Of a stretch of DNA of 64,000 bases, positions 9,801 through 17,667 are shown one piece after another (within the stretch, counting starts at the first letter, position 1; the number at the start of each line of letters is the position of its first letter). The DNA is from Nostoc desertorum CM1-VF14 (GTDB taxonomy: Bacteria; Cyanobacteriota; Cyanobacteriia; Cyanobacteriales; Nostocaceae). Location of the stretch: NCBI GenBank assembly GCA_019359245.1, contig JAHHHR010000020.1:56264-120263 (forward strand), given 5' to 3'. The position numbers and the translations under genes are program-made. The notes beneath the pieces are model-generated. The model was not told the DNA's origin. It ran no database searches and saw only the letters and a list, made by a program, of their open reading frames with translations.

Positions 9801-10272
9801 TAAACAAGTTAAACATATTTTGCAAGAAACTGGACTGAAGCCACGCAGTTTGAAATTGGAGATTACTGAAACCTTGTTGATGGATAATTTTGAATTAGCT
9901 ACCACCGTGCTTTCCCAGTTAACAGCGCTAAATGTGGAGTTGCACATGGATGATTTTGGTACTGGCTATTCATCTTTAAGTTATCTACATCGCCTGCCAA
10001 TAAAAACCCTTAAGATTGACCGTTCTTTCGTCAGTAATATAGGTAGTCGAGGGGAAAATTTAGAAATTATTCGAGCTATTGTGACATTAGCTCATAATTT
10101 AAATATGTCTGTAACAGCAGAAGGCATAGAAACTGTAGAGCAATTAGCACAACTAAAGGCGTTACAATGTGATTATGGACAAGGGTATTTTTTCTTACCA
10201 CCTATGGATAGTGAACAAGTAGAAATACTACTTGCTGCTAACTTGTGTTACAAAAACTTTTTAAAACAATAA
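6883..10272 (+). CDS. APC-type permease domain fused to PAS, GGDEF and EAL domains
   Basis: The 1129-residue protein starts with an amino-acid/polyamine permease-like membrane domain (about 25-440, many hydrophobic helices, with LETWGFGLTGHVG near helix 1). More membrane helices follow to about 530. A PAS domain (about 535-650), a coiled stretch, a GGDEF domain and an EAL domain come next. GGDEF is intact near 771, and the RVGD inhibitory I-site lies five residues upstream. The EAL motif (FEALIRW) near 900, DDFGTGYSSLSYL and AEGIET are intact, so synthesis and breakdown of cyclic di-GMP are both possible. A solute sensed or carried by the permease part may set the c-di-GMP output; that is inference. 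No partner gene overlaps it. Confidence 0.9.
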   Translation: MITNNSVQAETNQHLVIRLPRTLSYLETWGFGLTGHVGWIGTAPIIHATLGTKAILVWLFGTIISFLLNLQIQSLGRHWPDIAGGTPNYTTRLLKNFPGLGRYVALGYFFSWAAAPALYAIILTNLIKSNLETLNISCPEAFLKVLFTAIPFILAFSGTRALALLHLFFVFPAILLLLLFCVQGVIWLAFSATSFQFIPTSTHSLSFEEWAKWFFLASYSIYACETTSSFVADSRHPYKTLSFLTVAAWLIPAVFLGGSWVLMCSAPDATTNYDEYPFLYLMTASKPFWGESASFIVTLIITISCLLSAATAVSNSPRILYQLALDGQLSPVFALVSRQGVLGPAILVTFLLSLLCLNFGNIPQLVTVAGTCYLLSIMGLHLGLWLCRGKPQVLWPWWSLGFFFVEAVVLIVGGLAWNWRDFLVGLLLPIVLMLGDVALRRFKLASLYPKWWTQHYEADFSRNNQDFVVLQVIVLVSLICVIATSTWIIRNLLDTNSNDTHNSLLAILLVTLSFTGVAIACWTTLPQIVAIDDARKQAKSLFITTLDTVPDTVLVLDENGKICQTNAAAEELFQTNIQHLLGQKLNQILICYRGKPEHWSIRSEQTLKTNQGLRIVESTISQPFNSQLREYVVIVRDITKRKLVEKELVQYRHHLEQIVLERTIELIRVNQQLEKDIIKRQQAQEQLLHNSLHDGLTGLPNQRFFLERVQQAIERTKQQNKYLFAVLFLDLDRFKVVNDSLGHLLGNQLLIEISHRLKSVLRVGDIVARFGGDEFTILIEEIEDISTAIQLAELIKKMLALPFQLNEHRVFTNASIGIALSKADYEQAAQILRDADVAMYCAKSLGKARYEVFDQKMHEGASLLLELETALRNALLKQEEFRLYYQPIISLTTGKIIGFEALIRWYHPKHGLIAPQDFIPLAEETGMILSIGQWVLYEACHQMHKWHKQFPSSLHLTISVNFSGKQITEPDVFKQVKHILQETGLKPRSLKLEITETLLMDNFELATTVLSQLTALNVELHMDDFGTGYSSLSYLHRLPIKTLKIDRSFVSNIGSRGENLEIIRAIVTLAHNLNMSVTAEGIETVEQLAQLKALQCDYGQGYFFLPPMDSEQVEILLAANLCYKNFLKQ

Positions 10273-10345
10273 AATCTTGGAATCAAATTTTCTTTAGAGA
10301 AACACCTTGTAAAATCGGGCGATTAAAATCACTTGATAGCCTACA

Positions 10346-11497
10346 TTAGTGTAGTACTGGCTGTAGCTGGAAAGTCTCTGCGTTATTTACTCCCTCTTCT
10401 TCTTGCAAAAGTTCATTAATAAAAATATCAATTTTCTTTCGATTAATATTCTGCATGACTATAATATGTGCCCAATTTTCATAAACTGCTAACTGCCACT
10501 TTTTAATTAACATTTGAGAAGGTTTCTGAAACACGACGGTATTGGAAAAACTATTTAACATACATGGATATTCTCTGATTTGAAGTTGTTGGAAAAGATA
10601 TTGGGCGTTATTAATACAAGTCTTTGCCTCTCTAGCTAATCCATCATAACCTCTTGTTTGTACTGCATACCAGAGAATTAGGGGAGTGTGACCGTTTCTA
10701 GACCCGAGAATTGTTGTATCTTTTGAACCAATATATTCAATTTCTGTTTCAACTTTTTCTACCCATTTCTTTTTAGTTAAAACCACACCACAAGGTAACG
10801 GAGAACCAATAAATTTAGCAGAAATAGCTATACTATCTATAGGTTTTTCAAAGTTAACTTGCGGAGCGCCATCTAAAAATGGTAATATTAATCCTGAAAG
10901 TGCAGCATCACAATGGATGTAATAATTTTTAATTTGATTACGCTCTAAAATTTCTATAACTTTGTCTAAGTTATCAATTGCACCTTTAACAGTAGTCCCA
11001 ATATTTAAATTTATGATCGCTGGATAACTTCGATTTTCGCTAATTAGTTGTTCAAAATGCTCATAATTAATCTCTCCATTAATTTGCGAATTAACAACAT
11101 TATGCTGGATGCGGAATAATTTGGCTGCTTTGGGTATGGAGTAATGAGAGTCTTGTGATGAGTAAAGAATCCCATTAGGGTAAATTTCTCTTGCTAAAAA
11201 CATTCCATATAAATTACCTTCAGTTCCGCCAGCAGTAACATAACCCCAAAACTGATCTTCTGGAATCTTATAAAGGTGAGCAAAAAAAGATAAGACTTCT
11301 TGCTCAAACTTACGAGAATGAAGACCAAAATCTGGCTCTATATATGGATCTCCAGCATTATTTAATAGATGATTGAAAAATTTGCCTATCAAGCTGTAAT
11401 CACAATTTAAATTATATGGATAGCCTGCATGAAACTGCGATCGCTGTTCTATTTGCACCAAAAAATCTGCCAACTCTTTCACAACTTTACTTGACAT
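10346..11497 (-). CDS. hdc: PLP-dependent histidine decarboxylase-like protein
   Basis: The 383-residue protein is the length of the bacterial PLP histidine decarboxylase group (histidine to histamine and CO2). Family features seen are FHAGYPYN near the start, GYVTAGGTEGN, the PLP-stacking His in SSQDSHYSIPKAA, the Asp in IHCDAALSG, and the lysine in ISAKFIGSPLPCGV (Lys228). The family normally has a His just before that lysine (SGHKFIG); here the motif is one residue shorter and the His is gone. ATG at 11497 follows an AGAGAGA stretch. It could be a decarboxylase with different specificity. Two amino-acid-linked neighbours (permease fusion, ileS) are not obviously co-regulated with it. Confidence 0.75.
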   Translation of the reverse strand: MSSKVVKELADFLVQIEQRSQFHAGYPYNLNCDYSLIGKFFNHLLNNAGDPYIEPDFGLHSRKFEQEVLSFFAHLYKIPEDQFWGYVTAGGTEGNLYGMFLAREIYPNGILYSSQDSHYSIPKAAKLFRIQHNVVNSQINGEINYEHFEQLISENRSYPAIINLNIGTTVKGAIDNLDKVIEILERNQIKNYYIHCDAALSGLILPFLDGAPQVNFEKPIDSIAISAKFIGSPLPCGVVLTKKKWVEKVETEIEYIGSKDTTILGSRNGHTPLILWYAVQTRGYDGLAREAKTCINNAQYLFQQLQIREYPCMLNSFSNTVVFQKPSQMLIKKWQLAVYENWAHIIVMQNINRKKIDIFINELLQEEEGVNNAETFQLQPVLH

Positions 11498-12099
11498 ATC
11501 TCTGTCTCTCTTGAATTTTGATTGAGTTAATGGATGTTTTAGTCTAAATTTTACGTATTAATCCATACTTAATGTTTTATTAATAATTCTGTAATCCGTC
11601 TCTACACTTAAACAGAATACAGGGATAATACTTACGAATCTTCAGTAATAACACTTATTTTTTTGCTAAAAAGTATATTATCCATAAAGATTACGCACTT
11701 TACAAAATAACCATAATATGTATTACGCAAAATATCTATTTCAGACAGTGACCATGAATTCGACGGATGATGTAATGTCTGTGTCTATCTAATTAGCTGA
11801 ATGAAAAGACCTCTCCCTGGTTTTACAACGTAAAACCCTCTTTCTCCAACTCAAAGCTGTGATGTACACATAAGTCGAAAAATCTTTTACCCGCATTTTT
11901 GTCAGAGTCAAACTGTCAGATTCACCGATATCCCGCCTCGGAACGAATTTCTAGGCGGGATAGAAGTGTAGTGCAAGATTTATTAATAAGGATATGGCTG
12001 CGGCAAGACTTGTGTACAACACCGTAGCCGACTCAAAGAGGGAAAGACTTGAACTTTAATTCAAGGCAGGGACAGGTTCGTTGAACTGACGTATATTTA
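11498..12099. other. Intergenic region with two hairpin repeats
   Basis: Nothing coding is seen. 11808-11850 holds GGTTTTACAACGTAAAACC flanked by CTCTCCC, a hairpin repeat also found at 15104-15160. 11931-11960 holds an 8-bp stem (TCCCGCCT/AGGCGGGA) with a 14-nt loop, possibly acting after ileS or before hdc, though no T-run follows it. Confidence 0.55.
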
Positions 12100-14982
12100 C
12101 TAGAACTTTCCGGCTAAGGCTGCAACGCATCGTTCGCAAATTAGCGGATGTTCTGCTGATTCTCCCACATGAGTAGAGTAGTTCCAACAGCGATCGCATT
12201 TTTGCCCATCTGCTTTCACCACACCAATTCCCCAGTCTTCCGTCTGCGCTGTATATTCTAATCCTTGCAACCCTTCAGCAGAATCTAATAATTCCACCTG
12301 GGAAGTCAGCAATAAATACCGCAGTTCGTCAATCCCGTTACCCTTAACTGGGTTAAAAGCTTTGATAGCATCACCTAACTGTTTGTGAGGTATATGAATT
12401 AAAGCTTTGGCTTCCAAGGAAGAACCAATCATTTTTTCAATCCTGGCTTGTTCTAACACCTTGTTAACATCAGTGCGGAGTTGTCGCAGTGCTGACCAAA
12501 ATTCCGCTAATTCAGGATTACGCCATTTTTCCTCAACCTGCACCCAACCGGACTCAAACACCGATTTGTAAGGTGTTTTGTAGGGGAGATATTGCCAGAT
12601 ATCTTCGGCGGTGTGCGATAGTACTGGTGCGATCGCTCGTGCTAAATTATCTAAAGCTATTTTCAGCACCGTTTGACAACTGCGACGGCGGAAAGCATCT
12701 TTTGCACTGATGTACAGCCTATCTTTGGCAACATCTAAATAAAAGTTGGATAAATCCACCACGCAGAAATTCTGCACTGTTTGAAAAAAGCGGAAGAATT
12801 GGAAACTCTCAAAGGCTTCGGTAACTTCTTCAAATACTTCGGTGATGCGGTGCAGCATATAACGGTCAAGTTCTGGCAATTCCTCAAAAGGAACTGCATC
12901 TTTTTCTGGGTCAAAATCATCCAAGCTACCCAACAAAAACCGCGCCGTATTGCGGATTTTGCTTCTGACATCGTTCATCTGCTTGATGATGTTTTTACCA
13001 ATGCGGACATCGCCGGAGTAGTCTACCGATGATACCCACAATCGCAATACATCTGCACCGTAGGGCGGTTCTACTTTTTGATTTTTTCCGCCTTCAATGA
13101 TTGTATTGGGGTCAACCACATTTCCTTCTGACTTACTCATCTTTCGCCCTTGTTCGTCCAAAGCGAAGCCGTGAGTTAGCACAGTTTTGTAAGGTGCAAT
13201 GTCATTTACCGCTACACTGGTGAGCAAACTTGACTGGAACCAACCCCGATGTTGGTCGGAACCTTCCAAATATATATCAGCAGGATAGCGTAACTCTGGA
13301 CGCTGTTGGACGACAGATGCCCAAGATGAGCCAGAATCAAACCATACATCCATTGTGTCTGTACCTCTGCGGTAAGACTTGCCATTTTGACGATAAGATT
13401 CGGGTAATAACTCCTCTACTGAAAGTTCCCACCAAGCATCTGAACCCTTTTCAGCGATAATTGCTTGAACGTGGTTGATAATTTCCTCATTCAGCAGTAC
13501 TTCCCCCGTGGCTTCATCGTAGAAAACGGGAATGGGTACACCCCAACTCCGTTGACGAGAGATACACCAATCGGAACGTTCCGCTACCATTGGCGTGATG
13601 CGATTTTCACCTTGGGCTGGAATCCATTTTACCGTTGCGATCGCCTTTAATGCTTCTTCTCTAAATCCTTCTACAGAAGCAAACCATTGTTCAGTAGCGC
13701 GGAAAATCGTTGGCTTTTTCGTCCGCCAATCATAAGGATACTTGTGGGGATATGGTTCTTCTTTCAACAAGGAACCAGCTTCCGCCAGTGCATCAATTAC
13801 CGCTTGATTCCCATCACCCAGCACATTCAACCCAGCAAATTGTCCGGCTTCTTCGGTAAAATTGCCATTGTCATCCACTGGTGCAAGGATGGGCAAACCA
13901 TAACGCTGACCAACAATGTAGTCTTCTTGACCATGACCGGGTGCGGTATGTACCAACCCAGTACCCGACTCAGTAGTAATGTAATCACCGCCTACAACAA
14001 TCGGGCTTTCCCGGTCAAATAGGGGATGACGGTAAGTAGTATGTTCTAAATCATTCCCCTTAAACGTGGCTTTTACAGTTAACTCAACTCCCAAGGTTGA
14101 AGATAAACGTTCCACTAAATCAGCAGCAACGATTAAGTATTTGAAATTACTTTGCGCCTCCGATTCTGGGCGGGAAACTTCCACCACTGCATAATTCAAA
14201 TCTGCATTCACCGCTACAGCCAAATTTCCCGGAATTGTCCAAGGTGTAGTTGTCCAGATAGCCACACCCAAATCTGACTGATATTCCGCCAACAGTGGTT
14301 TTACAGCTGACGCTAAACCTGTGATTGCAAAAGCTGCATAGATACTGCGGGAAACGTGACCTTCTGGATATTCCAACTCAGCTTCAGCTAAAGCAGTTTT
14401 AGAACTGGGACTCCAGTGAACCGGCTTCAAACCGCGATAGATGTAGCCTTTTAAGAACATCTGACCAAACACGCCAATTTGAGCCGCTTCATATTCCGGC
14501 TTCAGAGTTAGATAAGGGTGGTTCCAATCACCCCAAATACCGTAGCGTTGAAAATTTTGGCGCTGGTCGTTTACCGTAGTTAAAGCAAATTCTTCCGCTT
14601 TCTGCCGCAGTTGTAAAGATGTTAAGTTTTGCCGTTCTGCTGACTTCATGTTCTGCAAAACTTTCAACTCAATTGGCAAACCGTGACAATCCCAACCAGG
14701 GACGTAGCGAACTTTACGCCCTTGTAGCAGTTGGTAGCGATTAATAATATCTTTGAGAATTTTATTTAAGGCATGACCAATATGGAGTGAGCCATTAGCG
14801 TAGGGAGGCCCATCGTGCAGTATAAATAATTCGCCAGGGTTATTTTCGGAAAGGCGATCGTAAATTTTATTTTCTTCCCAAAATTTTTGGATTTCAGGCT
14901 CACGCTTGATGGCGTTTGCCCGCATATCAAAATTAGTCTTGGGTAGGTTGACAGTATCTTTGTAACTTCCTGATTCGGTCAC
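12100..14982 (-). CDS. ileS: Isoleucyl-tRNA synthetase
   Basis: Class I synthetase that charges tRNA-Ile. It has the HIGH motif (LHIGHAL), the large editing domain, KMSKS (GRKMSKSEGNV), the anticodon-binding domain and a C-terminal zinc finger with CDRCWNYSTH and CERC. Using the GTG at 14982 (VTESGSYKDT) gives 960 residues, the usual size in this group, and puts the conserved region at the right distance. An in-frame ATG at 15036 would add 18 residues (SSSIISKTC and on) that look unconserved. The cytosolic enzyme is essential. No T-box or other leader regulator is visible upstream. Confidence 0.95.
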   Translation of the reverse strand: MTESGSYKDTVNLPKTNFDMRANAIKREPEIQKFWEENKIYDRLSENNPGELFILHDGPPYANGSLHIGHALNKILKDIINRYQLLQGRKVRYVPGWDCHGLPIELKVLQNMKSAERQNLTSLQLRQKAEEFALTTVNDQRQNFQRYGIWGDWNHPYLTLKPEYEAAQIGVFGQMFLKGYIYRGLKPVHWSPSSKTALAEAELEYPEGHVSRSIYAAFAITGLASAVKPLLAEYQSDLGVAIWTTTPWTIPGNLAVAVNADLNYAVVEVSRPESEAQSNFKYLIVAADLVERLSSTLGVELTVKATFKGNDLEHTTYRHPLFDRESPIVVGGDYITTESGTGLVHTAPGHGQEDYIVGQRYGLPILAPVDDNGNFTEEAGQFAGLNVLGDGNQAVIDALAEAGSLLKEEPYPHKYPYDWRTKKPTIFRATEQWFASVEGFREEALKAIATVKWIPAQGENRITPMVAERSDWCISRQRSWGVPIPVFYDEATGEVLLNEEIINHVQAIIAEKGSDAWWELSVEELLPESYRQNGKSYRRGTDTMDVWFDSGSSWASVVQQRPELRYPADIYLEGSDQHRGWFQSSLLTSVAVNDIAPYKTVLTHGFALDEQGRKMSKSEGNVVDPNTIIEGGKNQKVEPPYGADVLRLWVSSVDYSGDVRIGKNIIKQMNDVRSKIRNTARFLLGSLDDFDPEKDAVPFEELPELDRYMLHRITEVFEEVTEAFESFQFFRFFQTVQNFCVVDLSNFYLDVAKDRLYISAKDAFRRRSCQTVLKIALDNLARAIAPVLSHTAEDIWQYLPYKTPYKSVFESGWVQVEEKWRNPELAEFWSALRQLRTDVNKVLEQARIEKMIGSSLEAKALIHIPHKQLGDAIKAFNPVKGNGIDELRYLLLTSQVELLDSAEGLQGLEYTAQTEDWGIGVVKADGQKCDRCWNYSTHVGESAEHPLICERCVAALAGKF

Positions 14983-15103
14983 AGTCTCATGCCTAGAATT
15001 AGGTGTGCAGGTTTTACTAATTATAGAAGATGACATGAAAACCAAAATTTGCTATTTGAACATGAGTTTGATGAACTTCTGCCTAACTTGAATTTTCCTT
15101 TAA

Positions 15104-15160
15104 GTCTCTCCCTCTCCGAGTCGGAGAGGGACGGTTTTACGTAGTAAAACCAGGGAGAGG
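15104..15160. repeat. Double hairpin repeat upstream of ileS
   Basis: Two adjacent palindromes occur here: CCTCTCCGAGTCGGAGAGG (15111-15129) and GGTTTTACGTAGTAAAACC (15133-15151). The second is shared with the repeat at 11808-11850. They sit between the divergent ileS and CNBD genes. Confidence 0.7.
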
Positions 15161-15299
15161 TTTCTAGGTGATTAGAAGACTAATCAGAAATTTTGCGGAG
15201 GTTGAGAGTTAATCAACAGAAAGTAGTATACTTTTGTGGGTTCGCGTAAAGCTATCTAAAAGTTTCGTCTAAAAACCAAAAATTTTGGGGTTGCTCTAA

Positions 15300-15668
15300 A
15301 TGCTAAGTCCTGTAGTAACAGTCAATATCTTTCAAAAACAACCCGACCCTCAAGTATTTTCAGCAGGCGAAGTCATCTTTGAAGAAGGACAGCCTGGCGA
15401 TCATATGTATGGGATTTTGGAAGGAACAGTAGATATATTAGTCAATGGCAAAGTTGTAGAAACCATTGCGACAGGCGAAGTTTTTGGTGTTGGGGTACTT
15501 GTAGGAGTAAAAAATAGAACTTACACAGCTATTGCCAAGGTAGACAGCAAACTTGCTTCTGTTGATGAGAAAAGGTTTCTCTTTGCCGTTCAAGAAACAC
15601 CCATGTTTGCTCTACAGGTGATGAAAAGTTATTCAGAGCGTCTAAGTCGCTTGCAGCGTATGCTGTGA
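15300..15668 (+). CDS. Stand-alone cyclic-nucleotide-binding domain protein
   Basis: The 122-residue protein is one Crp-type cyclic-nucleotide-binding domain with nothing attached: FSAGEVIFEEGQPGDHMYGIL at the start and GEVFGVGVLVGVKNRTYTA as the phosphate-binding cassette, without a DNA-binding helix-turn-helix. The cassette Glu expected in FGEMAL is a Val here (FGVGVL), while the Arg (NRTYTA) is kept. Loss of the Glu, which holds the ribose 2'-OH in cAMP-binding members, suggests weak or changed ligand binding. It may act as a small signalling or structural module. ATG 15300 is the first start. Confidence 0.85.
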   Translation: MLSPVVTVNIFQKQPDPQVFSAGEVIFEEGQPGDHMYGILEGTVDILVNGKVVETIATGEVFGVGVLVGVKNRTYTAIAKVDSKLASVDEKRFLFAVQETPMFALQVMKSYSERLSRLQRML

Positions 15669-15840
15669 GGTAGGGGGCAGGGGGCAGGAGGCTGGGAGCA
15701 GGGGGATGCAATGAGCATGTCTGGTTATCATTGCAAGACTCTATGTGAAAGTTTTCCTAGAGATGGGATGCAGTATTGCAAATGAGCCTCCAGCCTTCTG
15801 CTTTTTTTGGGGAAAGGTGCAGAAATTACTGGAGGTAGCA

Positions 15841-16206
15841 ATGGTACGTAAACGGTTGATTATTGAGATGGGGATGGGAATAGATCAGCATGGACAAGAA
15901 CCGACAGTAGCAGCATCTAGAGCAGTACGGAATGCGATCGCTCACAATGCTTTACCTGGTGTTTGGGAAGTTGCTGGTTTGAGTCACCCCAATGAAATGA
16001 TTATAGAGGTTCAGGTAGCAGTTCCGTACCCAGAACAAGTTAGAGAAGCAGAAGTACTCGCTGTCCTACCATTTGGTCGGAAAACCCTTACTGTAGAATC
16101 TGGGGGGATGGTAGTTCAAGGGCGGGCGATTCCTGAACTCAATGATAAAAATGATGAAATGTTAATTGCGATCGCTGCTGTTACAGTTATCATTGAAAAT
16201 GATTAG
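15841..16206 (+). CDS. Lin0512-family conserved protein
   Basis: About 121 residues from the ATG at 15841, chosen because GGAGG lies at 15831-15835; a longer frame from 15745 has an unlikely Cys/Phe-rich prefix. MVRKRLIIEMGMGIDQHGQE, then TVAASRAVRNAIAHNALPG and HPNEMIIEVQVAVPYPEQV, match the Lin0512 family of small conserved bacterial proteins. The family's reaction is not established; resemblance to ring-forming enzyme subunits is often noted, but I cannot support a function. Confidence 0.75.
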   Translation: MVRKRLIIEMGMGIDQHGQEPTVAASRAVRNAIAHNALPGVWEVAGLSHPNEMIIEVQVAVPYPEQVREAEVLAVLPFGRKTLTVESGGMVVQGRAIPELNDKNDEMLIAIAAVTVIIEND

Positions 16207-16331
16207 CTGACGGTCAACATATTCGCTAATTTACGAGGGTTGGCATAGACCAAACATAGATTATGCATACTTTTTTCTGCCTAATCACAAAAATTTATCC
16301 TATTTACAAGAATCTTTGCAATAAATGAATT

Positions 16332-16361
16332 GGTTGTAGGGGCATACCCCTGCCCCTAATG
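16332..16361. repeat. GTAGGGGC-type hairpin repeat
   Basis: TGTAGGGGCATACCCCTGCCCCTA is a near-palindrome in the gap after the Lin0512 gene. Related hairpins occur at about 19520-19551, 26092-26117, 39183-39208 and 57009-57035, all between genes. Confidence 0.6.
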
Positions 16362-16498
16362 TAAAGTTAAGCTTTTAGTTATTTTTAAATATATTCTGTA
16401 TCTTCCGAGTCTTGCAAAATAGAGTGGCTTTCAGAAGAATGACATTTTGCTTATAGCCTAATAGTCCAAATTTAACAGAATTTTAAGTAGGAGAAAAA

Positions 16499-17437
16499 AT
16501 GTACACTATATCAAACAATAAAATTGATACAGGAAGATATTGTGAAATTAATGTAGTGCACCATTGTAATTTATCATGCCGTGGTTGTAGCCATTTATCC
16601 CCAGGTCTTCCCAAATATATTGTTGATCCAGAAAACATATACAGGGATCTTTCTCTTTTATCCAAATCCTATATTCCCAGAGGAGTTAAACTAGTTGGGG
16701 GAGAACCGTTACTACATCCGAATATAATTGAAGTAATTGATGCCATTCGTAAATCGGGTATAACTAAATTTGTTAAAATGGTAACGAATGGTCATTTACT
16801 TTCAAAAGCACCGGATATATTTTGGGAAAAAATTGATGCTATAGAAATTTCCCTCTATCCAAGTAAAGCCATCAATCCTGAAACGTTAAAAACATTAAAA
16901 CAAAAAGCTAAAGACTCTAAAACAATTTTAGAATCTTATTATTGGGATGACTTCCGCGAATCTTATTCTGAATTAGGTACGGAAAATACAGAATTAGTCC
17001 AAAAAATTTATTCAACTTGCGCTGTAGCTCATATTTGGCGATGTCATACTATTTCAGAGGGATATCTTTATAAATGCCCCCAATCTGTGTTTATTCCGAA
17101 AGTTGTTAAAAAAGATAATCTTCAAAATGACGGAATTGAAATTACAGACTCTCCAGATTTTTTTAAACAATTATTAGCATACTTAAAGTCGGAAGAACCT
17201 TTAGGATCTTGTTCTCATTGCTTAGGTTGTGTAGGAAAAAGATTTACTCATGAGCAAATGAATCCTAAGCTATGGCGTTCACCGCAACAGTTTACATCTG
17301 AAGAACTTGTTGATTTAGATTATTTAAGTATTGTAGAAAAACAACCATCTCAAGCAAAAGGATCACACAGGAAAGCTTCTTTACCGGAAAAAATTAGTAA
17401 TATAACAACTAAGTTGTTGAATAATTATCGCAAGTAA
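16499..17437 (+). CDS. Radical SAM protein with a Cys-rich C-terminal region
   Basis: The 312-residue protein carries the radical SAM cluster motif C23xxxC27xxC30 (HHCNLSCRGC) and the SAM-binding GGEP at 67-70. Six further cysteines (C174, C182, C193, C238, C241, C244) form a SPASM-like or twitch-like set that could hold an extra Fe-S cluster. Enzymes of this build often modify peptides or proteins. No obvious precursor peptide is next to it. ATG 16499 follows AGTAGGAG. A Rieske oxygenase gene follows on the same strand 230 bp later. The substrate is unknown. Confidence 0.85.
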   Translation: MYTISNNKIDTGRYCEINVVHHCNLSCRGCSHLSPGLPKYIVDPENIYRDLSLLSKSYIPRGVKLVGGEPLLHPNIIEVIDAIRKSGITKFVKMVTNGHLLSKAPDIFWEKIDAIEISLYPSKAINPETLKTLKQKAKDSKTILESYYWDDFRESYSELGTENTELVQKIYSTCAVAHIWRCHTISEGYLYKCPQSVFIPKVVKKDNLQNDGIEITDSPDFFKQLLAYLKSEEPLGSCSHCLGCVGKRFTHEQMNPKLWRSPQQFTSEELVDLDYLSIVEKQPSQAKGSHRKASLPEKISNITTKLLNNYRK

Positions 17438-17667
17438 TTTTTGCTCTCTGGCTTTGCTTACAACAATTCATAATTATTTCTACGTGGTAATGAATCTGAA
17501 CTTATTATGGTAAGTCTTCAAACCGCGAAACAGCATTATTTTTTCCATAGGGCAATTTTGAATAAATGTGAATTAAGAGTTTCTAAGTTTACCTAGAAAA
17601 TTTTTATTTCTGGGATTAAGTATTTGCTAATACAAATAGATAAAATAATAGAAACCTGGAGAGAAGT

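Noticed and set aside
12489..14022. Several plus-strand frames of 60-110 codons
   Set aside because: All lie antisense inside ileS and have no independent support.
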